This document shows positions 1 through 8,407 of a DNA stretch of 64,000 bases, piece after piece. Source of the stretch: Arthrobacter wenxiniae. Lineage in GTDB: Bacteria; Actinomycetota; Actinomycetes; Actinomycetales; Micrococcaceae. The notes below the pieces were generated by a model. It had not been told where the DNA came from. It ran no database searches and was given only the letters and a program-made list of their open reading frames with translations. The position numbers and the translations under genes were made by a program. The stretch is from positions 43,776-107,775 of the forward strand of contig NZ_JAAMFM010000011.1 in assembly GCF_013376105.1 (NCBI RefSeq). The letters are read 5' to 3'. The first letter of the stretch is position 1; every line of letters begins with the position of its first letter.

Positions 1-461
1 GTCCCGATCTCCGCAAAGCCGTTGCGTGCCAGCACCTTCCGGGACGCCGTGTTGTGCACCAGGGTCCCCGCCTGCAGCCGGTGCAGGCCCAGCTCCGTGG
101 CGAAAGCGCCAACGAAGCCCACGGCGGTGGTTGCCAGGCCGCGCCCCTGCCGGTCCTCGGCCACCCAGTAGCCGACGTGCCCGTTCTGGAACGCGCCCCG
201 GACCACGTCGGTGAGGGAGATGCAGCCGGCCAGCCGGCCGGCGTCGACCACGGCCCAGAAAAAGCTGCGCCCGGCGGCCTGTTCGGCCAGCGACACGGCC
301 AGGCGCTCCCGCTGGCCCGCCGCCGTGTAGAAGCTTTCCGGCCGGACGGGTTCCCACGGCTGCAGGTAGGCCCGGTTGCGGGCGTGGCAGCGGGCCAGGG
401 CGGCGGCGTCGGAAAGCGCCAGTGGGCGGATGGACACGGAGTCCTGAAGCGCAGCGGTCAT
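1..461 (-). CDS. GNAT family N-acetyltransferase (partial, runs off the window)
   Basis: The reading frame starts with ATG at 461 on the minus strand (MTAALQDSVSIRPL...) and is still open at base 1, so the C-terminus is missing. The visible 153 residues show the RimJ/RimL-type GNAT fold: an acetyl-CoA pyrophosphate-binding segment (EDRQGRGLATTAV) followed by LHRLQAGTLVHNTASRKVL and NGFAEIG. Members acetylate N-terminal or side-chain amines of proteins or small molecules; the substrate cannot be told here. It starts 18 bases after the stop of the SDR gene on the same strand, so it may be the fourth gene of the EPSPS-like/acyl-CoA operon, or simply a neighbour. Confidence 0.85.
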   Translation of the reverse strand, partial: MTAALQDSVSIRPLALSDAAALARCHARNRAYLQPWEPVRPESFYTAAGQRERLAVSLAEQAAGRSFFWAVVDAGRLAGCISLTDVVRGAFQNGHVGYWVAEDRQGRGLATTAVGFVGAFATELGLHRLQAGTLVHNTASRKVLARNGFAEIG

Positions 462-479
462 GGCTTCCAGCGTACGCGC

Positions 480-1301
480 CTACCCGCGCGTGGGCCGGTC
501 CGGCAGCGTCAGCGGCTCCGTGACCTGGTGGTAGTAGGGGGCGGCCGCCACGGTCATCCCGCCGTCCACCACCAGGGTCTGTCCGGTCATGTAGGCGGAC
601 TTGTCGGAGAGCAGGAATTCAATGGCGTTGGCCATGTCGGCCACGGTGCCGGGACGCCCCAGCGGGATGGTTTCCAGCACCCGCTCCATCGGGGCCATCC
701 CGGGCATCCCGTAAAAATAGTCCAGGGAGTCGGACTGGATAAGCCCGCCGTTGACCCCGTTGACATTGATCCCGTAGCCGGCAAACTCCACGGCCATGTA
801 GCGGATGAACGATTCCACGGCCGCCTTGTACGGGCCCAGCGCGGCATAGCTGGCGAAGCCGCGCATGCTGCCGTAGCTGGTCACGGCCACGATCCGCCCG
901 CCGTTGTCCATGAGCTTCACGGCCTCCTGGGCGCCCAGGACAAAGGGGCGCAGGTTCACGGCGTGGGAGCGGTCCAGGTGATGGACCTTCAGGTCCACGA
1001 TCTTCTTGAACGCGGCGGCGGCGGCATTGTTGACGAAGTAGTCCAGGCGGCCGTACTCGGCTGCCGCGGCGTCGAACAGCCCCATGATGCCGTCCGGGTC
1101 CTCGACGTCGGCCTTGACCGAAATGGCCTGCCCGCCCAGCCGGCGGGCCTCGGCAGCCACGTTGTCCGCCAGTTCCGCGTTCCGCCGGTAATTGACGACG
1201 ACGGCGGCCCCCTCCGCGGCGAGCGCCAGCGCCAGGTGCCTGCCGATCCCGCGCGACGAGCCGGTGATCAGTGCTACTTTTCCGCTGTACTTTCCGCTCA
1301 C
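480..1301 (-). CDS. SDR enoyl reductase, FabL/ChcA-like (candidate 1-cyclohexenylcarbonyl-CoA reductase)
   Basis: A 273-residue short-chain dehydrogenase/reductase. It has the nucleotide-binding glycine motif TGSSRGIG (residues 13-20), the NNAA motif at 91-94 and the C-terminal VVDGG. The active site reads Y152-AALGPY-K159, a Y-x6-K spacing typical of enoyl reductases such as Bacillus FabL rather than the Y-x3-K of classical SDRs; SYGSMRG just before it also fits FabL. The ATG overlaps the stop of the acyl-CoA dehydrogenase gene (ATGA), so the two are translationally coupled. Beside an EPSPS-like/CoA-ligase fusion, the best inferred role is reduction of cyclohexenylcarbonyl-CoA intermediates as ChcA does in Streptomyces collinus. 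A generic enoyl-ACP/CoA reductase is the alternative. Confidence 0.8.
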   Translation of the reverse strand: MSGKYSGKVALITGSSRGIGRHLALALAAEGAAVVVNYRRNAELADNVAAEARRLGGQAISVKADVEDPDGIMGLFDAAAAEYGRLDYFVNNAAAAAFKKIVDLKVHHLDRSHAVNLRPFVLGAQEAVKLMDNGGRIVAVTSYGSMRGFASYAALGPYKAAVESFIRYMAVEFAGYGINVNGVNGGLIQSDSLDYFYGMPGMAPMERVLETIPLGRPGTVADMANAIEFLLSDKSAYMTGQTLVVDGGMTVAAAPYYHQVTEPLTLPDRPTRG

Positions 1302-2503
1302 GCGTCCGCCTCTTCCCTTGCTGCCGCCCGGTCCAGGAGATCCTTTGCAATGACTGCTTTCTGGATTTCGTTGGTGCCTTCCTCAAAGCGCTGGGCCCGG
1401 GCGTCCCGGTACACCCTCTCGATGGGCTCGGACTTCCAGTAGCCAAGCCCGCCGTGCACCTGCAGGGCCTTGTCGGTGACGCGGGTGAGCATGTCCACGG
1501 CTGTCAGCTTCGCCATGGAGGACAGGGCCGCGGCGTCGCCGGCGCCCGCTTCCCACTGCGCGGCGGCGTGCATGACCAGGGCCCTGGCGGCCTGGATGTC
1601 GGCCGCGTTTTCGGCGAGCATGAAGGCAATCGCCTGCCGCGCGGCAATGGGCTTGCCGAACGTGACGCGCCGGCGGGCATAGGCCACGGCCAGTTCCTGC
1701 GCCCGCTCGGCGAGCCCGACGCAGCTCATGCCCACCGAGATCCGGCTCGGCGTCAGGAAGCCGCCCAGGGCAATGGCGAGCCCGTCGCCCTCCTGGCCCA
1801 GCCGGTTGGCCACGGGCACGGGCGTGTCGCGGAACGTCAGCCGGGCGTGGTCGGTGCCGCGCACGCCCATGGTGTTCGAGGTGTCCTCCACGGTGGCGCC
1901 GGGGGAGTCCCTTGCCACCAGCAGCCCCACGGTCCCGTCCTTGCCGCGGCTGCCTTCCAGCCGGGCAAACAGCAGCCAGTAGTCGCAGTCCACGCCGAAG
2001 GTGATCAGGTGCTTGGTGCCGTTGAGAAGGTACCTGTCCCCGTCCCGGCGCACCGTGGAGGTGATGTCCGCCCCCGTGCCGTTGTCGGGTTCGGTGAGCG
2101 TGAAGGCCACGGTGATGTCACCGGCCACCGACGGCACCACAAAGCGCCGCCGCTGGTCCTCCGTGGCGTGCGGGTTCATGGAGCGCCACGTCCCGTTGAC
2201 CACGTGGACAATCATCCGGATGGAGGCGTGCGACCTGGAGAACACCTCCATGAGCCCCATCCACTGCGTGAAGGAGAGTCCCGCCCCGCCCAGCGCGCGT
2301 GGCGCGGCCAGGCCCAGGAAGCCGCGCTCCCGCAGCTCAGTGCGGAGGGTCTGCGGCACAGTGCCGGTGGACTCGATCACGCCGGCCCATTTTTCGCCCG
2401 GCCCCTCGACCCAGGCCGTCACCTCGGCCAGCAGCCGCGCATATTCTTCACGGTCCACGGCCGTGCCGCGCCCGTCCAGTCCGGCCAGCCGGTCACCCGC
2501 CAT
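1298..2503 (-). CDS. acyl-CoA dehydrogenase (candidate cyclohexene/cyclohexane-carbonyl-CoA oxidoreductase)
   Basis: A 401-residue acyl-CoA dehydrogenase, the normal family length. Family features in order: an N-terminal helical domain with RGFLGLAAPRALGGAG, the FAD-binding TLTEPDNGTGADI segment, the mid beta-domain (NGTKHLITFG), RVTFGKPIAARQAIAF, and the C-terminal QVHGGLGY followed by FEEGTNEIQ, where the catalytic glutamate sits in many members. ATG at 2503 is preferred over an upstream extension because it gives the family N-terminus and overlaps the preceding gene by 11 bases. The downstream SDR overlaps by 4. FAD-linked members oxidise or, with a suitable partner, reduce alpha,beta bonds of acyl-CoAs. 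A homologous gene is part of the cyclohexanecarboxyl-CoA genes of the ansatrienin cluster, which is why that role is proposed. Confidence 0.85.
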   Translation of the reverse strand: MAGDRLAGLDGRGTAVDREEYARLLAEVTAWVEGPGEKWAGVIESTGTVPQTLRTELRERGFLGLAAPRALGGAGLSFTQWMGLMEVFSRSHASIRMIVHVVNGTWRSMNPHATEDQRRRFVVPSVAGDITVAFTLTEPDNGTGADITSTVRRDGDRYLLNGTKHLITFGVDCDYWLLFARLEGSRGKDGTVGLLVARDSPGATVEDTSNTMGVRGTDHARLTFRDTPVPVANRLGQEGDGLAIALGGFLTPSRISVGMSCVGLAERAQELAVAYARRRVTFGKPIAARQAIAFMLAENAADIQAARALVMHAAAQWEAGAGDAAALSSMAKLTAVDMLTRVTDKALQVHGGLGYWKSEPIERVYRDARAQRFEEGTNEIQKAVIAKDLLDRAAAREEADA

Positions 2504-5500
2504 GGCTGCCGTCCCCTTCTTCCGGGTTCCAGGGGTCGGACGACGCCGGCCCCTGCCCGGGTGCCGGTCCCGCCCCTGGATGGGGCGCCAGTTGGGCGGC
2601 GCGTTCGCGCAGCATGAACTTCTGGACCTTGCCCACGGCGTTGCGCGGGATTTCACCGACAATCTCGAGCCGTTCGGGCCAGTAGTGCTTGCTGACGCCG
2701 TGCCCGTCAAGGAAGCCCTGCACCCCGGCGAAGTCCAGGCTGGCGCCGGGGACCAGCGTGGCGAAGAGGCAGGCACGCTCGCCCAGGCGCGGATCGGGCA
2801 TGGCCACGATGGCCACCTCCGCGATGGCGGGGTGGGTGTGCAGGAGCTGTTCGATCTCGTAGACGGGCAGCTTCTCCCCGCCCCTGTTGATGATGTCCTT
2901 CACGCGGCCCGTGATGCGCAGGTAGCCGTCGTCGTCCAGGGTGGCAACGTCGCCCGTGCGGTACCAGTGGTCGGCGGTGAACGTTTCGGCGGCGAGCCCG
3001 GGCCGGTCCAGGTACCCGTCGAAGACGGTGTCGCTGGAGATTTCGAGGTTGCCGTCGGCCCCCGGGGGAAGGGGGCGGCCGTCGTCGTCGATGATGCGCA
3101 GCCGGACGCCCGGCAGCGCCCGGCCGTCGGTGCCCCAGGCCTTCGCCGGGGGGTCGTAGGGTGCCGACAGGGTGGCGAGCCCCGTTTCGGTGGTGCCAAA
3201 CGCGCCGCAGACGGCCGAGCCGAGCACGCGGGTGGCGCGCTCTGCCAGGGCGCGGGGGACGGCGGCTCCGGTCACCACGAAGGTGTGCAGCCGTGTGGGC
3301 GCGGTTCCGCCGCGTTCCACGGCGTGCACCAGGTCGGTCAGGAACGGGGTGGCCGCCTGGACAAAGCTGCCCTCCCAGTTCCGCAGGACGGCCAGGGCGC
3401 GGTCCGGGTCCCACACGCTTTGGACAATCTGCGGGGCGCCCAGCACGAACGCCAGCCACATGCCGTAGAGGAAGCCGGTCTGGTGTGCCAGCGGCGAGGG
3501 GATGAAGACGGTGTCGGAGCCGTCCAGGCCCAGCTGGGCGGCCTGTAGCGCGGCGGCCCGTGACAGGCGGCGGTGGGTGTGGAGCACGCCCTTGGGCGGC
3601 CCGGACGTGCCCGATGTCAGCAGCAGCTGGGCCTCGTCGTCGGGGCGGGGCGCGCGGGCGTCGATGGCGGCGCGGTCCACGCGGGCGGCGGCCCGCGCCT
3701 GGTGCCAGACCTGCCAGCGCACCGGGCCCGGCGAGCCGGTGCCGGGGGGCATCAGCCGTGCCGTGCCGGGCGTGCCGTGCACCACGAAAACGTGCTCCAC
3801 CTTGATGCCCTCCAGCGCCGGGTCGCGGCCGGCGGCCGCCGCGTCCAGCAGGGCGGCCGTTTCATGCGAATGCTGCCGGCCGCGGAAGTTGTCGGCCACG
3901 ATCAGGATCCGCGCCCGGGACAGCCGGAGCGCATACGCCATTTCCCGTTGCCGGAAGATCGGCATGATGGGGCAGATGACGGCCCCGATCCGCATGGCCG
4001 CGGCGGCAATCACCACGAACTGGCGCCAGTTGGGCAGCTGCACGGCGATCCGCTCCCCGGGCTCCACGCCGAGGGAGAGGAACACCGCCGCGGCGCGGTC
4101 CACGTCGTCGTCCAGCGCCTGCCAGCTCAGGTGCGGGGCCGTGTCCCAGCGGGCGTCGACCACGGCCAGGGCGTGCGGCTTTTCCGCCGCCCACTTGCGG
4201 ATCCAGTCGGAGGCGGTGAGCTCCCCGGCGGACTCTGCCCGGGCCAGGGCGTCGCTGACGGCGGCCTGCTCGGCCAGCGCCGCCGTGCGGCTTTCGCGCG
4301 CCGGACCGGCCTCCACCTCCATGTCCAGCCCCAGTGTCTGCATGGCGTCCAGGAACATCGGGTAGGAGATGCGGTACGCATTCGGGTAGGTGAGCAGGGA
4401 ACGGCCCTCCGCGGCGGAGGCGGCGACGGCGAGTGACATCAGCACCCGGTGGTCGTTGAAGGACGAGAGGTGCGCGCTGGCCAGGCGCGGCACACCGCGG
4501 ACCCGCAGGTCCGTGCCGTCAAAGTCCAGGTCCGCGCCCATGGAGTTCAACTGCAGCATGGCCACCACACGGTCGGACTCCTTCAGGCGCACGTGCTCCA
4601 CATGGTGGAACACGCTTTCGCCGTCGGCAAGGGCCGCCATCACGGACAGCACCGGCAGCATGTCCGGCACGGTGCGGCAGTCCACCTCCACGGGGGCAAG
4701 CCGCATGCCGTTGTGGCGCACGCGCACGCAGTCCGTCTCGGCGTCGTACGCCATGGGCAGGCCCATGGCGGCAACTATGTCAAGGAGCTCGGATTCGGGG
4801 TGGTCGGTCCCGTTGGAACGGGTCTGGCGCAGGCCCTTGAGCAGGACGTCGGCGGGGTGGAGCCCAGCCACGGCGAGGCCGAACGCGGCCGAGCCAATGT
4901 CCGGGGGCAGCACGAGGTCGACGGGGCGGGCCTGCTGGTTGGGCGGGATGGTGAACCGCTGCCAGTCGTCGGAGACGTCCACCCGCAGGCCGAACTGGCG
5001 CATCATGCGCACTGTCAGCTCCACGTAGGTGCGCTCATTCAGCGGCCCGTCCACCACCACCGAGGTCTCGTCCAGCGCGAAGGGCGCGGCCATGACCAGC
5101 CCGGACACCCATTGGGAGAGGGTGCCGGCAATGTGCACCAGCCCGCCGGTGGGCCGCCGCGCCTTCACCTGCAGGGGCGGGCAGTCGTTGGGCGAATGCG
5201 CCTCAATGCCCATTTGCCGCAGCCCGGCCAGGAGGGGGCCGATGGGCCGGTGCGCGAAGTACTTTTGCCCCTTGACGGTCACATCCCTGTCGGCCAGGGC
5301 GGCCAGCCCCACCAGGAAGTACAGGGTGGTGCCGGAGCTGCCCGCGGACACGGCCCCGTTGCGGGCCCGGTAGGGCCCGCCGTGGACAATGAACGTGTCC
5401 CCGTCCACATCAATCCGTGTGCCGAGGGAGCGCAGGGCGGCGACGGTGTACTGGACATGGCGGGCGTCGCTGAGGCCGTGGATCCGGCTGGTGCCGGGCG

Positions 5501-5612
5501 CCAGGGAGGCCAGGATCAGCGCGCGGTGGGCGTGGTATTTCGAGTTGGGGACCAGAACGGTCCCGCGGACAAGGTCGGTGGTTCCCACGACTGACAAATG
5601 CACAATTCGCAC
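2493..5612 (-). CDS. EPSP-synthase-like domain fused to AMP-forming acyl-CoA ligase (1039 aa bifunctional protein)
   Basis: Two enzymes in one frame. Residues 1-430 are an EPSP synthase (AroA) homologue: NSKYHAHR at 23-30, GSSGTTLY at 91-98, HRPIG at 121-125, LSQWVSGLVMAAP at 165-177, VPD at 315-317, KESDR at 344-348 and NDHR at 386-389. Residues 455-1010 are an ANL-superfamily acyl-CoA synthetase: P-loop TSGTSGPPKG at 666-675, FGTTET at 805-810, YRTGD at 884-888 and the C-terminal catalytic lysine K995. The ligase half resembles cyclohexanecarboxylate-CoA ligases. Several AroA active-site positions are altered, so it is unlikely to be the housekeeping EPSP synthase. The frame opens with GTG at 5612; GTG at 5603 is an alternative. 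First gene of an operon with an ACAD and an enoyl reductase; the inferred role is dehydration/activation of shikimate-derived acids toward cyclohexanecarboxyl-CoA. Confidence 0.88.
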   Translation of the reverse strand: MRIVHLSVVGTTDLVRGTVLVPNSKYHAHRALILASLAPGTSRIHGLSDARHVQYTVAALRSLGTRIDVDGDTFIVHGGPYRARNGAVSAGSSGTTLYFLVGLAALADRDVTVKGQKYFAHRPIGPLLAGLRQMGIEAHSPNDCPPLQVKARRPTGGLVHIAGTLSQWVSGLVMAAPFALDETSVVVDGPLNERTYVELTVRMMRQFGLRVDVSDDWQRFTIPPNQQARPVDLVLPPDIGSAAFGLAVAGLHPADVLLKGLRQTRSNGTDHPESELLDIVAAMGLPMAYDAETDCVRVRHNGMRLAPVEVDCRTVPDMLPVLSVMAALADGESVFHHVEHVRLKESDRVVAMLQLNSMGADLDFDGTDLRVRGVPRLASAHLSSFNDHRVLMSLAVAASAAEGRSLLTYPNAYRISYPMFLDAMQTLGLDMEVEAGPARESRTAALAEQAAVSDALARAESAGELTASDWIRKWAAEKPHALAVVDARWDTAPHLSWQALDDDVDRAAAVFLSLGVEPGERIAVQLPNWRQFVVIAAAAMRIGAVICPIMPIFRQREMAYALRLSRARILIVADNFRGRQHSHETAALLDAAAAGRDPALEGIKVEHVFVVHGTPGTARLMPPGTGSPGPVRWQVWHQARAAARVDRAAIDARAPRPDDEAQLLLTSGTSGPPKGVLHTHRRLSRAAALQAAQLGLDGSDTVFIPSPLAHQTGFLYGMWLAFVLGAPQIVQSVWDPDRALAVLRNWEGSFVQAATPFLTDLVHAVERGGTAPTRLHTFVVTGAAVPRALAERATRVLGSAVCGAFGTTETGLATLSAPYDPPAKAWGTDGRALPGVRLRIIDDDGRPLPPGADGNLEISSDTVFDGYLDRPGLAAETFTADHWYRTGDVATLDDDGYLRITGRVKDIINRGGEKLPVYEIEQLLHTHPAIAEVAIVAMPDPRLGERACLFATLVPGASLDFAGVQGFLDGHGVSKHYWPERLEIVGEIPRNAVGKVQKFMLRERAAQLAPHPGAGPAPGQGPASSDPWNPEEGDGSHGG

Positions 5613-5706
5613 CCGATTCCCATGATCAAGGTTTCTGCGTCTGCCCGCACGGGGGCTTTGCTGCCAGCCTACGCGTTGACGGCGGGAATGGGCAGGGGCG
5701 TATTTG

Positions 5707-7284
5707 TCAGTCCGGCACCAGCATGGTGCGCAAATCCAGGCGGCGCAGCACCTGGTCGGCAGCCACCGTGTCCGAGCCCGTTTCGCCGCGTGCGGTCACC
5801 ATTTCCTGTCTGGCCGCGTCGAGGGCCAGGGACTGGACGGTGATGGCCCAGCCCCGGAACTCGGAGCGTTCCTCCTTGACCGCGACGGTGGGCGTGCCGG
5901 CCAGCTCGGTGTGGAGCTGCAGCAGCTGCCTCTTGACCCATTCGATCCTCTTCTCATCCACGCCGTCGAGGAGGTCGGAAGCCTGCACGGCGGCCATGGC
6001 CGCTTCCTCCGCCCGGGAAGCGAGGTCCTGTTCCATCTGCTTTTGCGTTTCAGGCGATTCCGACAGGCCAAGCCGTTTCATCAGCCATGGCAAGGTCAAC
6101 CCCGGCAGGACAAGCGTGCTCAACAAGACGGCCACGGCCAGCAGGACTATCTGCGCGCGGCCGGGGAACGGCGAGCCGTCGGCCAACGTGGACGGCAAGG
6201 CCAGGGCGAGCGCCAACGTTGCCAAGCCGCGCATGCCGCACCAGGTGAGCGCCGCAACGTCCTTCGCGTTCGACGGCGGCGCGTCTGCTCCGCGACGCCG
6301 GCTCGGCAGCACCAGCAGGGCCAGCCACGCGGCGCGGACGGCAAAGCAGAGCACGCAGATCAGTGCCGCCGGCCAGATCAGCGCTCCAATGTTCGTCTCC
6401 TGGCCTTCGATTGCCTGGCGCACTTCCAAGCCCACCAGGCCAAAGGCGATGCCCGTCACCATCAACTCCACCACGTCCCAGAAGGCGTTGACGGTGACCC
6501 TCTCCTGCGCAGCATTGGCGCGGCCGCCGCGCCTGATCTCCAAGGCCGTGACGACGACGGCGACGACGCCCGAGGCGTGGACGGAATCCGCCGCTATGTA
6601 CACCGCGAACGGGACCACCAGGGTGACCGCGCTGTGCCCCACGGGATTGGTGACAAAGTCCGTCAGCTTCTTGGTGACCCAGCCGGCGGCCAGGCCGATG
6701 GCGGCCGCGCCAACGGCCCCGAGCAGAAATGAAACGATGATGCCGGGCCCAACGTCCTGTCCGGCCACGGCCGCGGCGACGGCGGTCTGGAAAATGACGA
6801 TGGCGGTGGCGTCGTTGAACAACCCCTCGCTCTGCAGCACGCCGCTCAGCCGCCGGGGCATCCGGACCTTCCCGGCAATGGACTCCACGGCCACCGGGTC
6901 AGGCGGGGCCACCATGGCGCCGAGCGCAATGGCCGCCGGTATGCCAATTCCGGGGACCAACAACCAGGCGGCACCCGCCACCGTTGCCGTCGTCACCACC
7001 ACCAGCGCAACCGCCAACAACACTATGCTGCGCCAGCGAACCCGGAACACGGACCACGATGACTTCAACGCGGTGGCGAACAGCAGCGGCGGCAAAAAGA
7101 GCGGCAGAATCAGTTCGGGCTCGATCTTGACCTGCGGGAACCCGGGGATGAATGCCGCACCGGCAGAAAGAATGATCATCAGCACTGGATACGGCAGACG
7201 GATGCGGTCCCCGAGGCCAACCATGAGGACCGTAGCCAGCATCAAACCAACAACCACTGCCAAGGTTCCCACCGTCAACACCAC
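5707..7284 (-). CDS. CPA1-family Na+/H+ antiporter
   Basis: A 525-residue integral membrane protein. About 12 hydrophobic segments fill the first 400 residues, followed by a hydrophilic cytoplasmic tail of roughly 120 residues rich in charged residues. The CPA1 signature is clear: APPDPVAVESIAG and the ion-binding LFNDATAIVIF, plus the LPLFLPPLLFATAL segment. It exchanges cytoplasmic sodium (or potassium) for protons and supports pH and salt homeostasis. Start is GTG at 7284. Its stop lies 94 bases upstream of the EPSPS-like fusion on the same strand, so read-through into that operon is possible, though the gap is large enough for a separate promoter. Confidence 0.9.
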   Translation of the reverse strand: MVLTVGTLAVVVGLMLATVLMVGLGDRIRLPYPVLMIILSAGAAFIPGFPQVKIEPELILPLFLPPLLFATALKSSWSVFRVRWRSIVLLAVALVVVTTATVAGAAWLLVPGIGIPAAIALGAMVAPPDPVAVESIAGKVRMPRRLSGVLQSEGLFNDATAIVIFQTAVAAAVAGQDVGPGIIVSFLLGAVGAAAIGLAAGWVTKKLTDFVTNPVGHSAVTLVVPFAVYIAADSVHASGVVAVVVTALEIRRGGRANAAQERVTVNAFWDVVELMVTGIAFGLVGLEVRQAIEGQETNIGALIWPAALICVLCFAVRAAWLALLVLPSRRRGADAPPSNAKDVAALTWCGMRGLATLALALALPSTLADGSPFPGRAQIVLLAVAVLLSTLVLPGLTLPWLMKRLGLSESPETQKQMEQDLASRAEEAAMAAVQASDLLDGVDEKRIEWVKRQLLQLHTELAGTPTVAVKEERSEFRGWAITVQSLALDAARQEMVTARGETGSDTVAADQVLRRLDLRTMLVPD

Positions 7285-7401
7285 CGCTCTTTCGTTCTTC
7301 AGAGACTAAAAACAGCGTAGTCGTGAAACCCCGACGCGTCGGCGGCATGCGGGGTGGTGAGGGTGTTCGGCTCCCTCCGCAGTGCGAGGCGGATGCCGCC
7401 T

Positions 7402-7764
7402 TCAGTGCCCGCGCGCCCGAATCCCGGCACATGTCACGCAGTGCCTGGCCTCCGGCCGGACCTCGAGCCGTTCGGCCGGAACGGGTTGCCCGCAACGTTC
7501 ACACGTGCCGAAGGTTCCGTGCGCCAGGCGCTCCTGCGCGTCCCGCAACTCAGCCAGTTGGGCTTCAACGCCCGCCAACAGGGCGACGGCCCGCTCCCGC
7601 TCCAACGTCACGGTGGAACCTTCGGGATCGTGTTCGTCATCCGCCGGCGTATCGCGGTGAGCGAGCGTCACTTCACGGATTTCGCCGCGCAGCCTCATGA
7701 CCTGGCCGCGCGCGTGTTCCACGCGCGCGGCCAGTAATTCCCGGATGAGCTCTTCACGAGGCAT
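7402..7764 (-). CDS. TraR/DksA-type zinc-finger protein
   Basis: A 120-residue protein with an N-terminal coiled-coil-like helical stretch (residues 1-80, rich in Glu, Arg and Ala) followed by a four-cysteine zinc finger: C88-x2-C91 and C109-x2-C112, with the family string GTFGTCERCG. This is the architecture of DksA/TraR C4 zinc-finger proteins that bind in the secondary channel of RNA polymerase. Actinobacterial copies often regulate stress genes, but the acidic tip residues of true DksA cannot be assigned with certainty here, so a specific regulon is not claimed. It stands alone between the antiporter and the Rieske gene. Confidence 0.85.
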   Translation of the reverse strand: MPREELIRELLAARVEHARGQVMRLRGEIREVTLAHRDTPADDEHDPEGSTVTLERERAVALLAGVEAQLAELRDAQERLAHGTFGTCERCGQPVPAERLEVRPEARHCVTCAGIRARGH

Positions 7765-7817
7765 CCCTTAGGCTACCCCGCTCGCGGCGCATGCGTCAGG
7801 ACACCCATGGCGGCCGG

Positions 7818-8306
7818 TCAGACGCTCACGGTGATCCAGTCGCCGTCGATGGCCGCGGCAAACCGGGGCAGCGCCTCCCTGGCGGGGCCGGACACCACGG
7901 TGCCGTCGCTTCCCTTGAACACCGAACTGTGGCACGGGCACTTAAAGTCGGAACCGTCAGGCACCACCGCGCAGCCGGCGTGCGTGCACACGTCGCTGTA
8001 GGCCAGGACGGTGGCTGCGTCGGGGCGGTAGATCACCACGTTGACCCCGTTGGCCGTGCCCGCGGCGGTGGCGCCGACGGCCAGCTCGGAGATTTTTCCC
8101 ACCCGCACCGGCTTCCCCGTCGTGGGGATGGGTTGCGGCGCGGACACCTTTTGGGAAGCCGGTGAAGCTGCCGGCACGCACCCGGCCAGCGCCAGGGCAC
8201 AAGCGCCGCCGCAGACGGCGGTGGTGGCCCGGAGGACGTTGCGCCGGCTGGGGGACGAACCCGGGGACGTCACAGGGGGCGGCACCGGGGAAAGCTCGAC
8301 AGTCAT
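7818..8306 (-). CDS. Tat-exported Rieske [2Fe-2S] lipoprotein
   Basis: A 162-residue protein with a twin-arginine signal (SRRNVLRA) and a lipobox (LALAGC), so it is probably exported folded and anchored outside the membrane by a lipidated cysteine. The mature part carries the Rieske cluster ligands CTHAGC and CPCHSS (two Cys, two His) and the closing DGDWITVSV strand. This small form lacks a catalytic domain and is usually annotated as a Rieske (2Fe-2S) protein or ubiquinol-cytochrome c reductase iron-sulfur-like subunit; its redox partner is unknown. ATG at 8306 has AGGAA seven bases upstream and is preferred over an in-frame TTG at 8327. Confidence 0.88.
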   Translation of the reverse strand: MTVELSPVPPPVTSPGSSPSRRNVLRATTAVCGGACALALAGCVPAASPASQKVSAPQPIPTTGKPVRVGKISELAVGATAAGTANGVNVVIYRPDAATVLAYSDVCTHAGCAVVPDGSDFKCPCHSSVFKGSDGTVVSGPAREALPRFAAAIDGDWITVSV

Positions 8307-8350
8307 GGGATTATTCCTATCAGCCAAGACTGGGCGTTGGCCAAGAGGCG

Positions 8351-8389
8351 CGACGCCGGCCGCGCACCCATGGTGAGCGGCCGGCGTCG
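8351..8389 (-). terminator. hairpin terminator downstream of fadB
   Basis: A perfect 13-bp inverted repeat (8351-8363 with 8377-8389, stem CGACGCCGGCCGC) with a 13-base loop lies just after the fadB stop at 8408. No T-tract follows, as is common in high-GC actinobacteria. Confidence 0.65.
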
Positions 8390-8407
8390 TGCGTGGGCAG
8401 GGGATCG

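Noticed and set aside
54..1442. Long plus-strand open frame opposite the GNAT and SDR genes
   Set aside because: Composition of a shadow frame, no motif, and both strands cannot be coding here given the clear SDR and ACAD motifs.
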